Assembly: GCA_031763025.1 (NCBI GenBank)
Contig: JASSKH010000044.1
Location: 1,488,001-1,552,000 of the forward strand
Source of the DNA: Macrocystis pyrifera
Taxonomy: Eukaryota; Sar; Phaeophyceae; Laminariales; Laminariaceae
DNA: 64,000 bases
Reading direction: 5' to 3'
Shown: positions 31,601-37,206 of the stretch, one piece after another
Layout: each line of letters starts with the position of its first letter
How positions within the stretch are numbered: the first letter of the stretch is position 1
Notes under the pieces: model-generated
The model's input: the letters and a program-made list of their open reading frames with translations, nothing else
Database searches by the model: none
What the model was told of the DNA's origin: nothing
Position numbers and translations under genes: made by a program

Positions 31601-32108
31601 AAACAGTGAATATTTCCTCTCAAGTCCTATTAATTTCGGGTAATTACCCCTACCGGAAAGAAGCATCCTTGATGTTTTTCGTTCATTTCCTGGTACCAAA
31701 TACAACACTCTACTCCACACACGACGACTCACAGGCGATGGAGTAGAGCACCGTCGTCTCCCCCGGCCCGCTGTTGCTGAACGTCTGCGGCGTGTTCAGA
31801 ATCCCGCTCCCGATGATGAAGTTCACCATGAGGAACACCGTCACGAGACGACTGTTGTCCTGGCGTCGTGCGCCCCGCCCAAATATTTCATCGAAATTGG
31901 TATTATTATTGGTGGTGTTGGTACCATCATTATGGCATACGTTGCCCGTTCCTCGAACGGTCTCCCACAGGGTAATTCTGATCCTCTCATCATCGCTCCT
32001 GGCGCCTGGCGGCAGCAGGTTCGGCGTACACGAGTCAACACTGCTGTTAATAGCACTGTTAACGGTACCTGATGGAGATGCTGGGGAACCTCCTACTACA
32101 CTGTACAT
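2694..32108 (-). CDS. AAAP-family amino acid transporter, six exons (complete gene)
   Basis: This is an integral-membrane amino acid permease of the AAAP/SLC36-38 type. The exons are 32108-31733, 9953-9596, 8417-8175, 7408-7219, 5727-5581 and 2930-2694. All five introns are GT-AG (donors GTGAGT, GTACAG, GTGAGG, GTGCGT, GTGGGG) with phases 1, 2, 2, 0, 0. The lengths sum to 1551 nt, i.e. 516 aa plus TAG, a normal size for the family. The ATG is the first after an in-frame TGA. The N-terminal ~85 residues are polar. TM1 carries the family's GSGILNTP motif (about residues 97-116), and about ten further hydrophobic segments follow to VMIIVPMAVALDI near the C-terminus. No frameshift or stop was found, so the gene is probably functional. 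Substrate and direction of transport cannot be read from sequence. Confidence 0.9.
3185..3570 (+). repeat. Dispersed repeat R1, copy 2
   Basis: The R1 core starts at 3236 (TACGGCCGTAGTCGTATGAA) behind a G-rich head. The distal block ends near TACGTGATACGACC at 3550. It is more diverged than copies 1, 3 and 5. Confidence 0.65.
3490..3815. repeat. 167-bp tandem duplication at the end of R1 copy 2
   Basis: The block from TACTGTGTAACTTCCTTG (3493) to the segment CAGCCATGGTGAACGACAAA recurs 167 bp later from 3660. The shared internal block contains CTGGTACACCCTACGTGATAC. The duplication includes the end of R1 plus adjoining sequence. Confidence 0.8.
5581..5727 (-). CDS. AAAP transporter exon 5 (TM9-TM10)
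   Basis: The acceptor is ACGTCTTTACAG, followed by GTG GTG ATT CTC AGG. Exactly 49 codons encode VVILRHSLYALVGRD and a long hydrophobic run. The exon ends ATAACTCAG before GTGGGG in phase 0. Confidence 0.85.
5728..7218 (-). other. Transporter intron 4 (1491 bp)
   Basis: No TE protein or repeat shared with the rest of the window was found. A 164-codon plus-strand frame at 5832-6326 is antisense to the gene and has no recognised domain. Confidence 0.7.
7219..7408 (-). CDS. AAAP transporter exon 4 (TM7-TM8)
   Basis: The acceptor is TACGTCTTGGCCAG, followed by A GAG TGG AAA. The exon encodes two hydrophobic segments separated by the family-typical stretch GYLAFRSATAGNILDNF, then LVVVHLILYIPSH. 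It ends CCCAGCCAT before GTGCGT in phase 0. Confidence 0.85.
7409..8174 (-). other. Transporter intron 3 (766 bp)
   Basis: The intron has a GT-AG structure with donor GTGAGG and acceptor GTCTTGGCCAG. I see nothing recognisable inside it. Confidence 0.75.
8175..8417 (-). CDS. AAAP transporter exon 3 (TM5-TM6)
   Basis: The acceptor is TTTCTCTGCCACAG. The exon encodes a hydrophobic segment LITIVAVVGLVVVGSPFF. It then encodes GSVVFSITIAPAALPSYSGM, which matches the AAAP signature region where a Pro follows a small hydrophobic run. It ends ACAGTGAG before GTGAGG (phase 2). Confidence 0.85.
8519..9060 (-). repeat. Dispersed repeat R1, copy 3 (near full length)
   Basis: The copy runs from GGTTGGGTTGGCGTCTGTTA through GGCGGTCACC and TGCGTGAGCTAGACAACC. 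It continues through the R1 core (reverse complement, ACGACTACGGCCATGCATGA) to a C-rich tail at 9037-9060. It is collinear with copy 5 (59744-60260) over its whole length, which defines an element of about 520-540 bp ending in poly-C. Confidence 0.8.
9268..9412 (+). repeat. Dispersed repeat R1, copy 4 (truncated)
   Basis: A G-rich head is followed by ATGCATGGCCGTAGTCGTAT and GGCATTGCTTGCACCAAGCG, then similarity stops. Only the poly-G-proximal third is present. Confidence 0.7.
9596..9953 (-). CDS. AAAP transporter exon 2 (TM2-TM4)
   Basis: The acceptor is CTACCGTGCAG followed by GTCTGACCATCTGG. The exon encodes LTIWFGGVVLIKAAEG, then DYTELASRTLGKYG (a short conserved-type cytoplasmic stretch) and two more hydrophobic segments. 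It ends AACCTCAG before GTACAG. Confidence 0.88.
9954..13200. other. Intron 1 segment without recognised features
   Basis: The sequence is AT-rich, with a few open frames (10854-11223, 11378-11634, 12373-12798) that lack any recognised domain. A GCTGCTGCTGCTG microsatellite lies at 11641. No TE termini were identified. Confidence 0.5.
13600..14846 (+). mobile_element. Ty3/gypsy-type integrase fragment (frameshifted)
   Basis: The frame at 13616-13855 is a charged linker ending in RYLLDDQYLI. The frame at 13930-14268 has an HHCC-like zinc-binding region (HCQHGHPGIG, YWPGM, REYVLSCGC) and the first integrase core Asp in DMDLLTIPKTSD. A frameshift leads to 14289-14846 with the second Asp in SIRADGGGEFTA and a third box RGQGSVDRAGAW. 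The zinc region is degenerate (CxC, not CxxC). The position where retroviral-type integrases carry the catalytic Glu reads Asp. No RT, protease or LTR was found next to it, so this is an inactive fragment. BEL/Pao ancestry is not excluded. Confidence 0.7.
14990..15075. repeat. CT-rich microsatellite
   Basis: A degenerate (CT)n/(CTCTCC)n tract begins TCTTTCTCTCTCTCGCTC. It makes long Arg/Glu-rich or Ser/Leu-rich open frames on both strands that should not be read as genes. Confidence 0.85.
15076..17160. other. Intron 1 segment without recognised features
   Basis: Only short unrecognised frames are seen here. A plus-strand frame at 15454-15750 and an A/G-rich stretch at 15980-16030 stand out, but no domain, repeat or RNA gene can be named. 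Confidence 0.5.
17160..17376. repeat. Host repeat block, left flank of Ngaro-like element 1
   Basis: AGTAATTGGTGGTAATGAGG and the following ~75 bp recur at 25559. The next part (CGAATACGGACTATTTTG) recurs to the right of element 2 at about 29655. Both Ngaro-like elements are therefore inserted in paralogous copies of one sequence, at different points. Confidence 0.75.
17377..17590 (+). repeat. Split direct repeat A1
   Basis: This 214-bp repeat begins CAAAGCAGAATATTCTCGG and ends GACTAGTTTGAGTTC, directly before the gag start. It matches A2 at an offset of 5591 bp at both ends. Confidence 0.92.
17594..19102 (+). CDS. Gag-like protein of Ngaro-like element 1 (502 aa)
   Basis: This is the putative nucleocapsid/structural protein. 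The start ATG lies 4 bases after repeat A1 (MSDESKS), and the decayed copy starts in the same way. Residues ~10-80 are Ala/Glu/Arg-rich and likely a coiled coil. Residues ~110-400 are mixed helical without a named domain. Near residues 430-450 there is a C-x8-C-x4-C-x3-H cluster (CRMFSSTGRCRFSDCKFVH), close to a CCCH zinc finger and a plausible RNA-binding module. The C-terminus is Gly-rich. The ORF ends at TGA (19100-19102), and the pol frame continues directly behind it in the same phase. Confidence 0.85.
   Translation: MSDESKSPEATANASTIAREAQAARFAAQTEVEANARAAVAAVQAEVDARRVGIAAAEARQAAEDAASIRQANAAAAVATTAASAGPSSMPAVSGGAVSTADVLHWQNQVASEFSRIDTDILDVKSTLDNVLLSVAGLRDAVTSSVSKIANNEVLLQQFVDNFSDREPSVRDSGDARERHVQKSQLTDDTAMWKKMSSRKHWLLRGRLPPNLGESAADIQSFVGESVDVTAAVAAQLRAISNFDVALYGPRADRPVDHLVMVADRLDLLRQALMAVLTVGLSAEVADDRACLDRLAPVNTSFTSAAAGLRRHTLSNIFLLSSSTARAVMSEMVNDDLRLWVNDLMRFAQQVRPLTVPPQLDAVFDAPPVPAFSRTLSFCSSGGDVLRLVEGLQGPRDSRDGAYKRSQSLAPARMGPPRKKNAPLCRMFSSTGRCRFSDCKFVHANTPSDASSPTALLDGRSAAPAGVMRGGAEAQAGGSRAMVLRPGGGRGGAGAGGGSGSG
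19103..21625 (+). CDS. Reverse transcriptase-RNase H polyprotein of Ngaro-like element 1
   Basis: Pol is open in the gag frame from the codon after the gag TGA; its first ATG is only at 19346. RT motifs are LRIIHDLTF, the catalytic CRVDVKDAF, FGWRNSPGFWGLM and the active-site YVDD. The RNase H domain shows the acidic residues in LFSDASKTAVGGF, NVLELLGM, LLRGDNEAAVEW and VAADGISR. All catalytic residues appear present. The 3' end overlaps the recombinase ORF by about 64 nt in another frame. Expression by UGA readthrough or a separate start is inferred; both are possible. Confidence 0.88.
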   Translation, partial: RHGPFLSVGPTLGGAVAARAGGGAATALVASGGAGTRLATHEGGGGLRGRALGALAGDGGVGRDRVAVTPGSVPFPKQGTDMGVRASYLPGDTVCVQGDGSVDPVCVQGAVGDVRLEAITDEVDAWIAAREVVAQAVSGRGSASLDQVASLSSSFLRRCQGSVPLFLSTIGASLFASHINVAVVQHWFGEIKKFPRISLLLRVLAPGAPVCVARGGDLTTELAYGNHPGVAMHTVAIHDKICADVVHGRAVVFEVRFADEIQGLRVSPLSVVLEPKLRIIHDLTFARGNGRTSVNGDTDFDSAPSCELGHVLRDVLLRVLFLRQRHGIRARILLCRVDVKDAFRQVLVDPAGASTFGYVFGNRVVVDLRLQFGWRNSPGFWGLMASALEHAHTHTTFQGADVSPQGAAAVSHVELSPPRGVQVVAIPRDCGPVPGAGGLTGSNFFFVRYYVDDGILVELQWWPDGRRCLRAVQSLASDHFRLLGERGVSDPPLLSAKKITNWDTRLEVLGWIIDTEALTVTLPSHKRLKLRDILAEWPSSRASASAKQVSQLVGFLMHVSFAVRPGRFFVNRLLASVGMPRIAAGADFDCRMANPGRRLALGPEFHGDLEFWRWFVEEGLDARGGTLSAPMYHLLERPPRRTLFSDASKTAVGGFCLETGVYWRYELDAGERARFCGSSKSVADENDISINVLELLGMVVSAWVLVSACAESPFEMGDCVLLRGDNEAAVEWVRRCRGGKEPRSGALMRLLGVLELSSGWHFDAKHVRGIFNVAADGISRWDCASVLANLRAVRPDIPWQEQDLGDAGTDLCTSVLASNSCEMPLRPRLNALIRGILARG
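21562..22661 (+). pseudogene. Tyrosine recombinase of Ngaro-like element 1, frameshifted at a G run
   Basis: This is the integrase of the element: a phage-type tyrosine recombinase with an N-terminal SAM-like core-binding part (TYQGHFGAWVDFRV, ATIESHLSAIKFFHRI). The catalytic domain has Arg in FLTRASEMF, the H-x-x-R box HSLRIGGATHL, GRWASDAY and a following Tyr in YKAYVRSHG. The first ATG is at 21562, inside the end of pol. After THLSAGG the frame shifts at a 10-base G run (about 22455-22464), and the last third lies in the third frame up to 22661. The decayed copy has a shorter, non-homopolymeric sequence there and an open frame. The shift may be a real mutation or a homopolymer sequencing error. 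Confidence 0.85.
22660..22691 (+). repeat. 32-base A run after recombinase ORF
   Basis: An uninterrupted A tract follows GGGCAGAAGT and lies between the recombinase ORF and repeat B1. The related copy has only AGTAAAATTATGG at this place, so the tract expanded in this copy. Confidence 0.9.
22796..22971 (+). repeat. Split direct repeat B1
   Basis: This 176-bp repeat starts AGGCTGGCTTCGAGAG and ends GCAAAGTGCAAA. It contains a GC-rich hairpin-like stretch (GGGGTTGCCGTTGGGGCAGC). It overlaps A2 by CAAA, the likely recombination junction. Confidence 0.92.
22968..23181 (+). repeat. Split direct repeat A2
   Basis: This 214-bp copy of A1 starts at the CAAA shared with B1 and ends GACTAGTTTGAGTTC. 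It is followed by a 468-bp non-coding spacer (CCACCCACCCGCCCGTGC). Confidence 0.92.
23650..23825 (+). repeat. Split direct repeat B2 (right end of element 1)
   Basis: This 176-bp copy of B1 lies at an offset of 854 bp. Its last bases GTGCAAA adjoin host sequence ACACTGGATTTTG, mirroring the left junction ACACAAA/GCAG. Confidence 0.9.
23826..25240. repeat. Host repeat block copy I (paralogous to 29655-30610)
   Basis: Several blocks recur in the same order at 29.7-30.6 kb: AGACGAAAAATCT, GATGTACGACATCTACAGCA, GAGGCCAGGGTCAGCGTCGC, GTACGCTCGGCTTGTG, CTCATCAGTAGGAGGGTGGG, GCCACGTTCGACCACCACGC-type sequence and a final TTCCTTGGAAAACCAAGAAA. This indicates a tandem segmental duplication of about 1 kb or more. 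Block I itself contains an internal repeat of the AGACGAAAAATCT-to-GCTCGGC unit (about 24070, 24360 and 24590). No protein is recognised. Confidence 0.75.
23905..24015. repeat. Long-TIR family arm (left orientation), copy a
   Basis: ACTGTGACCACAGAACTTATAATC to CGGCACGGACACTGGTTGTG and GGATGCCGATGGGTA match the arm at 25258 and, inverted, the arm at 34030-34160. They are also related to the arms of the palindrome at 30762-31048. Confidence 0.6.
25258..25350. repeat. Long-TIR family arm (left orientation), copy b
   Basis: ACCACAGAACTTGTATCTCT, CGGCACGGACACTGGTTGTG and GTCGACGGGTAGAAAAAACG form one arm. The reverse complement of 34030-34160 carries the same order, including the shared TTTAATGTGAAGAA end. 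Confidence 0.65.
25858..27026 (+). pseudogene. Gag-RT-RNase H remnant of element 2
   Basis: The frame starts MSDESKSLEAAANA as in element 1. After about 80 gag residues (ending at GCTGCTGCTGCTGG near 26094) it jumps into the RT sequence following the YVDD box, equivalent to about 20488 of element 1. About 2.65 kb is therefore missing, including the RT active site. Two adjacent stops (TAGTAG, about 26357-26362) and a frameshift near 27000 finish it off. RNase H residues FSDASKTAV, DVLELLGM and LVRGDNEAAVEW survive. Confidence 0.85.
27105..28651 (+). pseudogene. Tyrosine recombinase remnant of element 2, split by insertion
   Basis: The core-binding part (SSERTYQGYFGALADFRV to ISRGFELDTIHPVLGNA) ends at 27429, where a 436-bp LTR-like insertion begins. 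The catalytic part resumes at 27870 and shows FITRASEMF, HSLRIGGATHL and GRWASDAYKAYVRSHG. A TGA at 28367 breaks the frame in the middle. The start-codon region present in element 1 is deleted here. The HxxR-to-Tyr region is open without the G run seen in element 1. Confidence 0.82.
27430..27865. mobile_element. Solo-LTR-like insertion (436 bp, 4-bp target duplication GCAC)
   Basis: Relative to element 1, sequence is inserted between AATGCAC and TCAAAGGCGCC. GCAC is present on both sides (27426-27429, 27866-27869). The insert begins TGTTATGGAA and ends TCCATAATA, so its ends are short inverted repeats, as in LTRs that start with TG. No ORF is recognised. A solo LTR left by recombination is the simplest reading; the orientation is unknown and the 3' end lacks a canonical CA. 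Confidence 0.7.
29655..30610. repeat. Host repeat block copy II
   Basis: This block is collinear with block I (23826-25240): GAAGACGAAAAA, CAGGTGCCACCACTGCTACT, GAGGCCAGGGTCAGCGTCGC, CCCTCGTCAGTAGGAGGGTG, CTCAAAAAACAAAAACCACT and CCTTGGATAACCAAGAAAAA. It ends in a sequence rich in TTCGCGC repeats. Confidence 0.75.
30762..31048. repeat. Long imperfect palindrome (arms ~120 bp, loop ~45 bp)
   Basis: The left arm CCTCTGTCTCACAGTCTGTG to GGACGATTTAATGTGAAG (30762-30884) matches the reverse complement of 30930-31048 with only a few mismatches. The spacer holds an AAC trinucleotide run. The structure suggests a foldback (MITE-like) element of the long-TIR family whose single arms occur at 23.9, 25.3 and 34.1 kb. 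Confidence 0.88.
31733..32108 (-). CDS. AAAP transporter exon 1 (residues 1-125 plus one base)
   Basis: This exon encodes the soluble N-terminus and TM1 with GSGILNTPQTFSNSGPGE. It ends TCCATCGCCT before the donor GTGAGTCG. The single leftover T is completed by GT at the start of exon 2 to form Cys126. An upstream in-frame TGA supports the ATG at 32108. Confidence 0.85.
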
Positions 32109-32339
32109 GGCCGTGGCGGTTGTGCTGTTGTTGCTGTCGCACTGATGGAGGCAACTAACTCTTATTCAGACGGTGATATTTTTACGCACCGACTCTAAGT
32201 TTTGTTGTGCCTTCCCCCCCTCGTACCACAATCAACCTGAAGACCACAATCAACCTGAAGATCCCAGCTCACAGGTTGTAATGGGACCTCACCACAATCA
32301 GAACGACGTACCAGGTATTGTTCTTTTTTGTTGTGCTTC

Positions 32340-32545
32340 GGCCAGCGGCCGTAGATCCGCCTGCGCAGGCGAATTTGAGGGCCCAAATTTGAGAGCCTGC
32401 CAGCAAACAAATGCACATTATTTGCAGTGGAAACCCGCACAAATATTGGAAATCGAAAATCACCACGAAGAGCACACAGAAAAGTGTGGAGCGAACGAAC
32501 ACAAACGCACGCACACACTAGCTCAGCAGAAGAAGCTCACACGAT
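32340..32545 (+). repeat. Dispersed repeat R2, copy 1 (upstream of transporter exon 1)
   Basis: GCCGTAGATCCGCCTGCGCAGGCG, CAGTGGAAACCCGCACAAAT, CACGAAGAGCACACAG and CACACTAGCTCAGCAG recur in inverted orientation at 48395-48560. The copy lies 230-440 bp 5' of the transporter ATG, so any promoter there is embedded in repeat sequence. Confidence 0.75.
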
Positions 32546-32677
32546 AAGCTCGCAAAGACGGCCCCAGCAATCAACGAAGCTGGTATGACATGGAGGCCGC
32601 CGCTCATGCTCAAGAAAGCAGCAACAATGCGCGAACCGCACCTCCAGGTATGGTAAATAAATGGTGAAGAGATATGT

Positions 32678-32775
32678 TGTTGCGTCCCCGGTGGCTTGGT
32701 AGGTGGTCCGCGTGCCTGTCAAGATCAATTTCGTGGGTTCGAGTCTCACCGAGTGCATGCTCGTAGGGGCTGTTT
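32678..32775 (+). ncRNA. tRNA-like / pol III box pair (tRNA-derived SINE candidate)
   Basis: TGGCTTGGTAGG resembles a pol III A box and GGTTCGAGTCT a B box. GTGGG-TTCGAGT-CTCAC can form a T-arm. The acceptor and anticodon stems do not pair well, so I do not call a functional tRNA. A degraded tRNA or a tRNA-derived SINE head fits better. Confidence 0.4.
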
Positions 32776-32989
32776 CTTGCATTAAAGAGATTGATTAGCG
32801 GAAAGCGCGAGAGCGTGAGTTAGCTACATTCGATGAAAATCGACGAGCAGTGGGAATGCTGAACCCTATGCGCGATAAAAAATAAAGGCACGTACCGGGG
32901 GGGAGAAGGGAAGACACCTGTGACCACGGCTTGTCCAGAAGGTCGTCGAGGGTAAAACCTCCTACGAATTAGGCTGGAAAGTGAAAGTG

Positions 32990-33150
32990 ATGAGTAAAAA
33001 AAAAAAAAAAAAAAAAAAACATACTCGTACGAGTAATAGAATATTTGTACTTCTGCTGAACACGTGATAGGTAAGATGTCTACTTATATATACTGCGTAA
33101 CAACAACAACAACAGCAGCAGCAGCAACAGTAGTAGGAGTATGCCTGGTA
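32990..33150. repeat. Poly-A tract and AAC/CAG trinucleotide microsatellite
   Basis: A run of about 23 A lies at 32997-33019. AACAACAACAACAACAGCAG follows at about 33100. These are low-complexity sequences. Confidence 0.8.
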
Positions 33151-33239
33151 TATAGATATGAATATGTGTACTTGTACCAGAAGGGCACCAGGAACCTGGT
33201 ACGAAAACCGTTGGAAAATATCAAGGCTTATCACGGTAA

Positions 33240-33605
33240 TTTCGGCGGGACGGTAACGTCGGTAGCAGCGGTACGGGACGGGACGAGACGGGACGGGACG
33301 GTAAAACCGCCGTCAAAATGGTACCGCCGTCCCGTCCCGCCGACTAAATCCCTGACCGTCGTCACATACCGTCCCGTCCCGCCGATAAAACCTTACCCGT
33401 TGGAAATAATCGTCCCGGCCCGCCGTGACACCGAAAAAGTACCGTCCCGTCCCGCCGTGGCACCGAAAAATTACCCTCCCGTCCCACCGTGACACCCACA
33501 AATTACCGTCCCGTCCCGCTGTGACACCGAAATGTTACCGTCCCGTCCCGTCAATAAAATTTCCCCCGTAGGAAATTATCGTGCTGTCCCGTCGTGACAC
33601 CGCCT
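33240..33605. repeat. CCGTCCCGTCCCGCC minisatellite, array 1
   Basis: A degenerate unit of about 33-36 bp (TACCGTCCCGTCCCGCCGTG plus ACACCGAAAAAT) is repeated about eight times. The same core forms the second array at 40.8-41.1 kb. It yields spurious Pro/Arg-rich open frames. Confidence 0.85.
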
Positions 33606-34029
33606 CCGGCGGACGGACGTAATTTGCCTCTTGCCCTACAAGAAACATTCATGGTCGTCTGTTCCTATCCATTTCCACCACGAATTACGAAATTAATCAA
33701 GAAATGTCGAGTTGTACCAAACTTCAATAGTAATTCCTATATAAATACATGTGTTTTCATAAATTGTGCACAACTCCCATCTATAAATGTGAAATATAGA
33801 ACAACACTGTTAATGGTATTAATAGGCGTATTACCCCGCTTGCACAATTGGGTGTCAACCATACAATTATTGGCCAGTCGAACTCACAGATGAAGTGTTT
33901 TCATCGTCTTCATCTTCCACCGGGTATGAAATTGCTGCGCACCACGTTTGCTTCATTTTTTCTTGTAATAGCAGAAAAAGCTGTGCTGGTGGTGTTAATG
34001 AGCAGCAGCTGGTTGATGGTTGTTTTTAT
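33606..34029. other. Intergenic, nothing recognised
   Basis: Moderately AT-rich sequence with a 99-codon frame (33594-33893) of no recognisable family. No repeat shared with the rest of the window was seen. Confidence 0.5.
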
Positions 34030-34160
34030 ATGTGTTGTGTGTTCTTCACATTAAACCGTTCTTCTACTCGTCGACATCCAGCAAGCCCAGTGTCCGCGCT
34101 GATTCTTCACCCTAGAAAGATACAAGCTCTGTGGTCACAGACTACGACACAGAGATAACA
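34030..34160. repeat. Long-TIR family arm (right orientation)
   Basis: The reverse complement reads GTCTGTGACCACAGAGCTTG, CGCGGACACTGGGCTTGCTG and GGTTTAATGTGAAGAA, matching the arms at 23.9 and 25.3 kb. It could be the right end of a large element whose left end is one of those arms, or a separate remnant. Confidence 0.65.
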
Positions 34161-34657
34161 CACCGTAATGCATTAATAGCCTACGCAATACCATGCCTTC
34201 GCACTAGGTGCGGCCGACACAGCATACGTTCATACGCCAGCAACCAAAATACACCATGAAGAAAGAGAAGCAACAAAGAAACCAAACCGAAAAAGAAAAA
34301 GAAAATGAGAAGAATCCCAAATAAATAAATAAATGGGAAGCCAAAGCTCAGACACATACTTACCCCGAGCATGAGCCAAAAGGGACGTGCAAGGGGGAAG
34401 ATACGAGAAGGAAAAAGGGAACTATAATTTGCATCCCGGTGGACACTTAACTAAGTAAAAAGAGAAATAATGATTGGGCCAAAATACGCTCGTCACCCAC
34501 CCACTATGTAGTACTTCTTTCATAAGTATAAGAAGGGGAAAATATAGGAAAAAGTTAATTCATTGAAAATAAATCAAAGCACCAAGCCAATACATACCGA
34601 ACGGCCGCAGCAGTTGGCGGTACGAGTAGCAAAGAAAAGTCCAACCTATTAGTCGGC
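34161..34657. other. Intergenic, A-rich, nothing recognised
   Basis: A purine-rich plus strand and short open frames only. No feature can be supported. Confidence 0.5.
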
Positions 34658-36937
34658 CTAGTACCTTGCTACCCTATCTGCGGTCTCTCTGCTACTCTCT
34701 TCTACCGCGGTTTCCCTTCTACTCCTCCTGTTCCCCCCCCTGCCCCCATACACTTGTACGGTGTTCCTTCTACCCCTCCTGCTGTTACCCCTCCCCCCAT
34801 TCCCTCTAACACTACCCGCAGCGGATGCACGGCGCTGTCTACTCAGCTTTGCCTCAGCCTCGTGGCACCTGCCCATGAACTGTTCAGCTGCTTCGAGGAT
34901 TCCCCGGTACCACTTTCCCGTCTGTTTTGCTGCAGTGGGCCCCAGTGCGGTCCCAACTCCGAAGACTAAGGGGGAGTCTTCCGTTGATCCCTCGGTGGCT
35001 TTAAACACTCCATGGTCCTCAGCAATGACCCTAGGCCAAGTCTTGGGCTGCCCGCCTGGTTTCGGGCTCCCCCACCAGCGATCGTCCCGAACATCAACCG
35101 ACTGGGCAATCGCCCCTCGTGTTGCCGCACCAGAGCGCCCGCAAAGAAGAGTCGCCGTTTACGGATGGTCGTGTCGATACTTTCGCATCGTGTTATCGTG
35201 AGCGCCTTCGCATACGAGAGGGTGGTGTGGTCGGTGCGTAGTCGACGCTGGAAGCCAATGACTCGCAGAAGGACTTCGTGGTGGGCTGATCGAAGCTTGG
35301 CGAAGTGGTCCGCATGGAGGATCCACGTCACGCAACCGTACAGCAAGGTCTCAACCACCTCGGCCTTCAGCATCCGGACTTTCATGCTAAGCGGTGCGTT
35401 CGTCTTATCGTACAGTTCCGGACCATACCGTTTGAGGCATGCCCGCATCAGACGGATTCGTCGCTCGATTTCGAAGGAGAGGTCAGCGTTCTCGTGGATA
35501 ATGCCTCCTAGGTATAAAAACTGGGTCGTCTGTTTATACTTTTGGCCTGCAGCTTCGATCGCGAGCGGTGAGGTGGTAAACGTCTGATCCGGTGTTCGTA
35601 GGAGCATCGTCTCTGTCTTCTTCTCGGATACCGTGAGACCTACTGCTTCGAAGACAGTCACGATGACTGTCATCATTCTTGCAAGGCCTTCCGCCGACTT
35701 CGAGACTATTCCCGCGTCGTCTTCATACAACATGCCCCACACAGCCCTTTGCACGCATGCCAACGGTTCCTCTTTTCCGACAACCCTGTCTTCTTCGAGA
35801 TGAACCAAATCCCTTACGATGCATTCGTCTTTGCTGAGGCGTACCAGCACGATGTGTATCGCAGCGGCGAAGAACACGTTGAACAGTAACGGCGATAGTA
35901 CGCAGCCTTGCCGCAGCCCCTGGGTTACATTGAACCAGTCCGAGTGTTCACCGTCATCCGCACGCACGCGAGCCCGCATGCCTTCGTGAAAATTGCGAAT
36001 GATTGTGAGCATCTTGGTTGGTACACCAAGGCGTGAGTACCTCCCACAACAGTTCTCGGTCGACAGGGTCGTTCGCTTTCTGCAGGTCGATGAAGCACAT
36101 GTACAGGGGGATTTTCTCTGCCGTCCGAGCTCCTGCAACCGGCGCACGACAAACAGCATATCGACTGTTGACCGTGCGGGGCGGAAGCCGCACTGTTCTT
36201 CAGGGAGTATATGCTCGGTCTCGCAGTAGCTGCTTAGACGGGACGCAACGATTTTCAGCAACACCTTGCCTGCGTGAGCAACAAGCGAAATCCCTCTGTA
36301 GTTGTTGCAATCAGTTATCCTTCTTTTTGTGAAGGGTTTTTATGATCGCATATTTCCATTGCTGGGGGACTTCTCCCGTTACCCAAACGTTAACAAGGAT
36401 ACTGTGAAAATACGCACGAAAGCGGGGTGGTCAAGTTTCAGTACTTCGACCAGGAGACCATCTGGTCCAACGGCTTTCCAGTTTGATATACCCTTCACTG
36501 CTTCCGTCATCTCGTCAATGGATGGTTCATATCCAAGGGATAGTTTCAGCGGTCGTGGTGGCACTAGGTCGATGATCGTGGGGTCAAGTTTCAGCGATTT
36601 CGTGTTCAATAGTTTGTGGTAGTGCCCCGCCCATCTTTCACGAATGAATTCGCGCTTGATCCCGCAACAGCGTGCCATCCTCGTCCATGATAAACTGCTC
36701 ACTCCTCGCTTTCGTACCTTGCAACCCGACCGTACTCTTCAGGTGCTTGTAGAACCCTCGTTGATCGGAACTCGCGAGGAATTTCTCGGTTTCAGCGAGG
36801 TACTCTTCAAAATACGCATTGACTCCTGCTGCGATCACTTCCTGCAGATTCGCACAGGCGGATCTCAACTTCTTCCACGCTCTACTATCTCGGGGTAGAC
36901 ACGCAAGAGCTGTCTCGCATCTTCCCTCGCTGTCCAT
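34658..36937 (-). pseudogene. LINE linker and reverse transcriptase, frameshifted
   Basis: The linker (36937-36640: LRSACANLQEVIAAGV, DQRGFYKHLKSTVGLQG) is followed by the RT N-terminus (GISNWKAVGPDGLLVEVLK, 36440). Then come GFRPARSTVDMLFVVRRLQE, VTQGLRQGCVLSPLLFNVFF and the active-site box YEDDAG (about 35732). A thumb/C-terminal part continues to 34966, and a tail in another frame runs to 34658. At least three frame changes (about 36370, 36100 and 35040) make it non-functional. Confidence 0.85.
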
Positions 36938-37206
36938 GCTACTTCGAAAGCGGCCAACGTTTCGGGGGTCTCACACCAACCGTTTCGGTGGTGGCGACGT
37001 GGTGGAGGTGGCACCTCTTTCTCAACAGCATTCATGACAGTTGTGGTGAAAAACTCAACCATGCCAGACGTGTCACGAGGCTGGGTAGGTTGGTTAAGAG
37101 TGGAAACGACCCTCTCGACTATTCGGTGTCGACGCTCTCCATCGGATAAGAAAAGCTGCCTGTCGAATTCTCGGCGTTTTGGGGGTTTCAGCAATCTTCG
37201 GTTAGA

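Larger units (their letters stand above)
9954..31732 (-). other. Transporter intron 1 (21,779 bp), TE-filled
   Basis: The donor lies at 31732 (GTGAGT on the minus strand) and the acceptor at 9954 (CAG). The intron contains a gypsy-type integrase fragment, two Ngaro-like elements, a solo-LTR-like insertion, two copies of a host repeat block and a long palindrome. The retroelement ORFs lie on the plus strand, antisense to the transporter transcript. Confidence 0.8.

Noticed and set aside
32678-32775. Functional tRNA gene
   Set aside because: A and B boxes and a T-arm are visible, but acceptor and anticodon stems do not pair; kept only as a tRNA-like candidate.
33064-33492. Plus-strand Pro/Arg-rich ORF
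   Set aside because: It is a translation of the CCGTCCCGTCCCGCC minisatellite.
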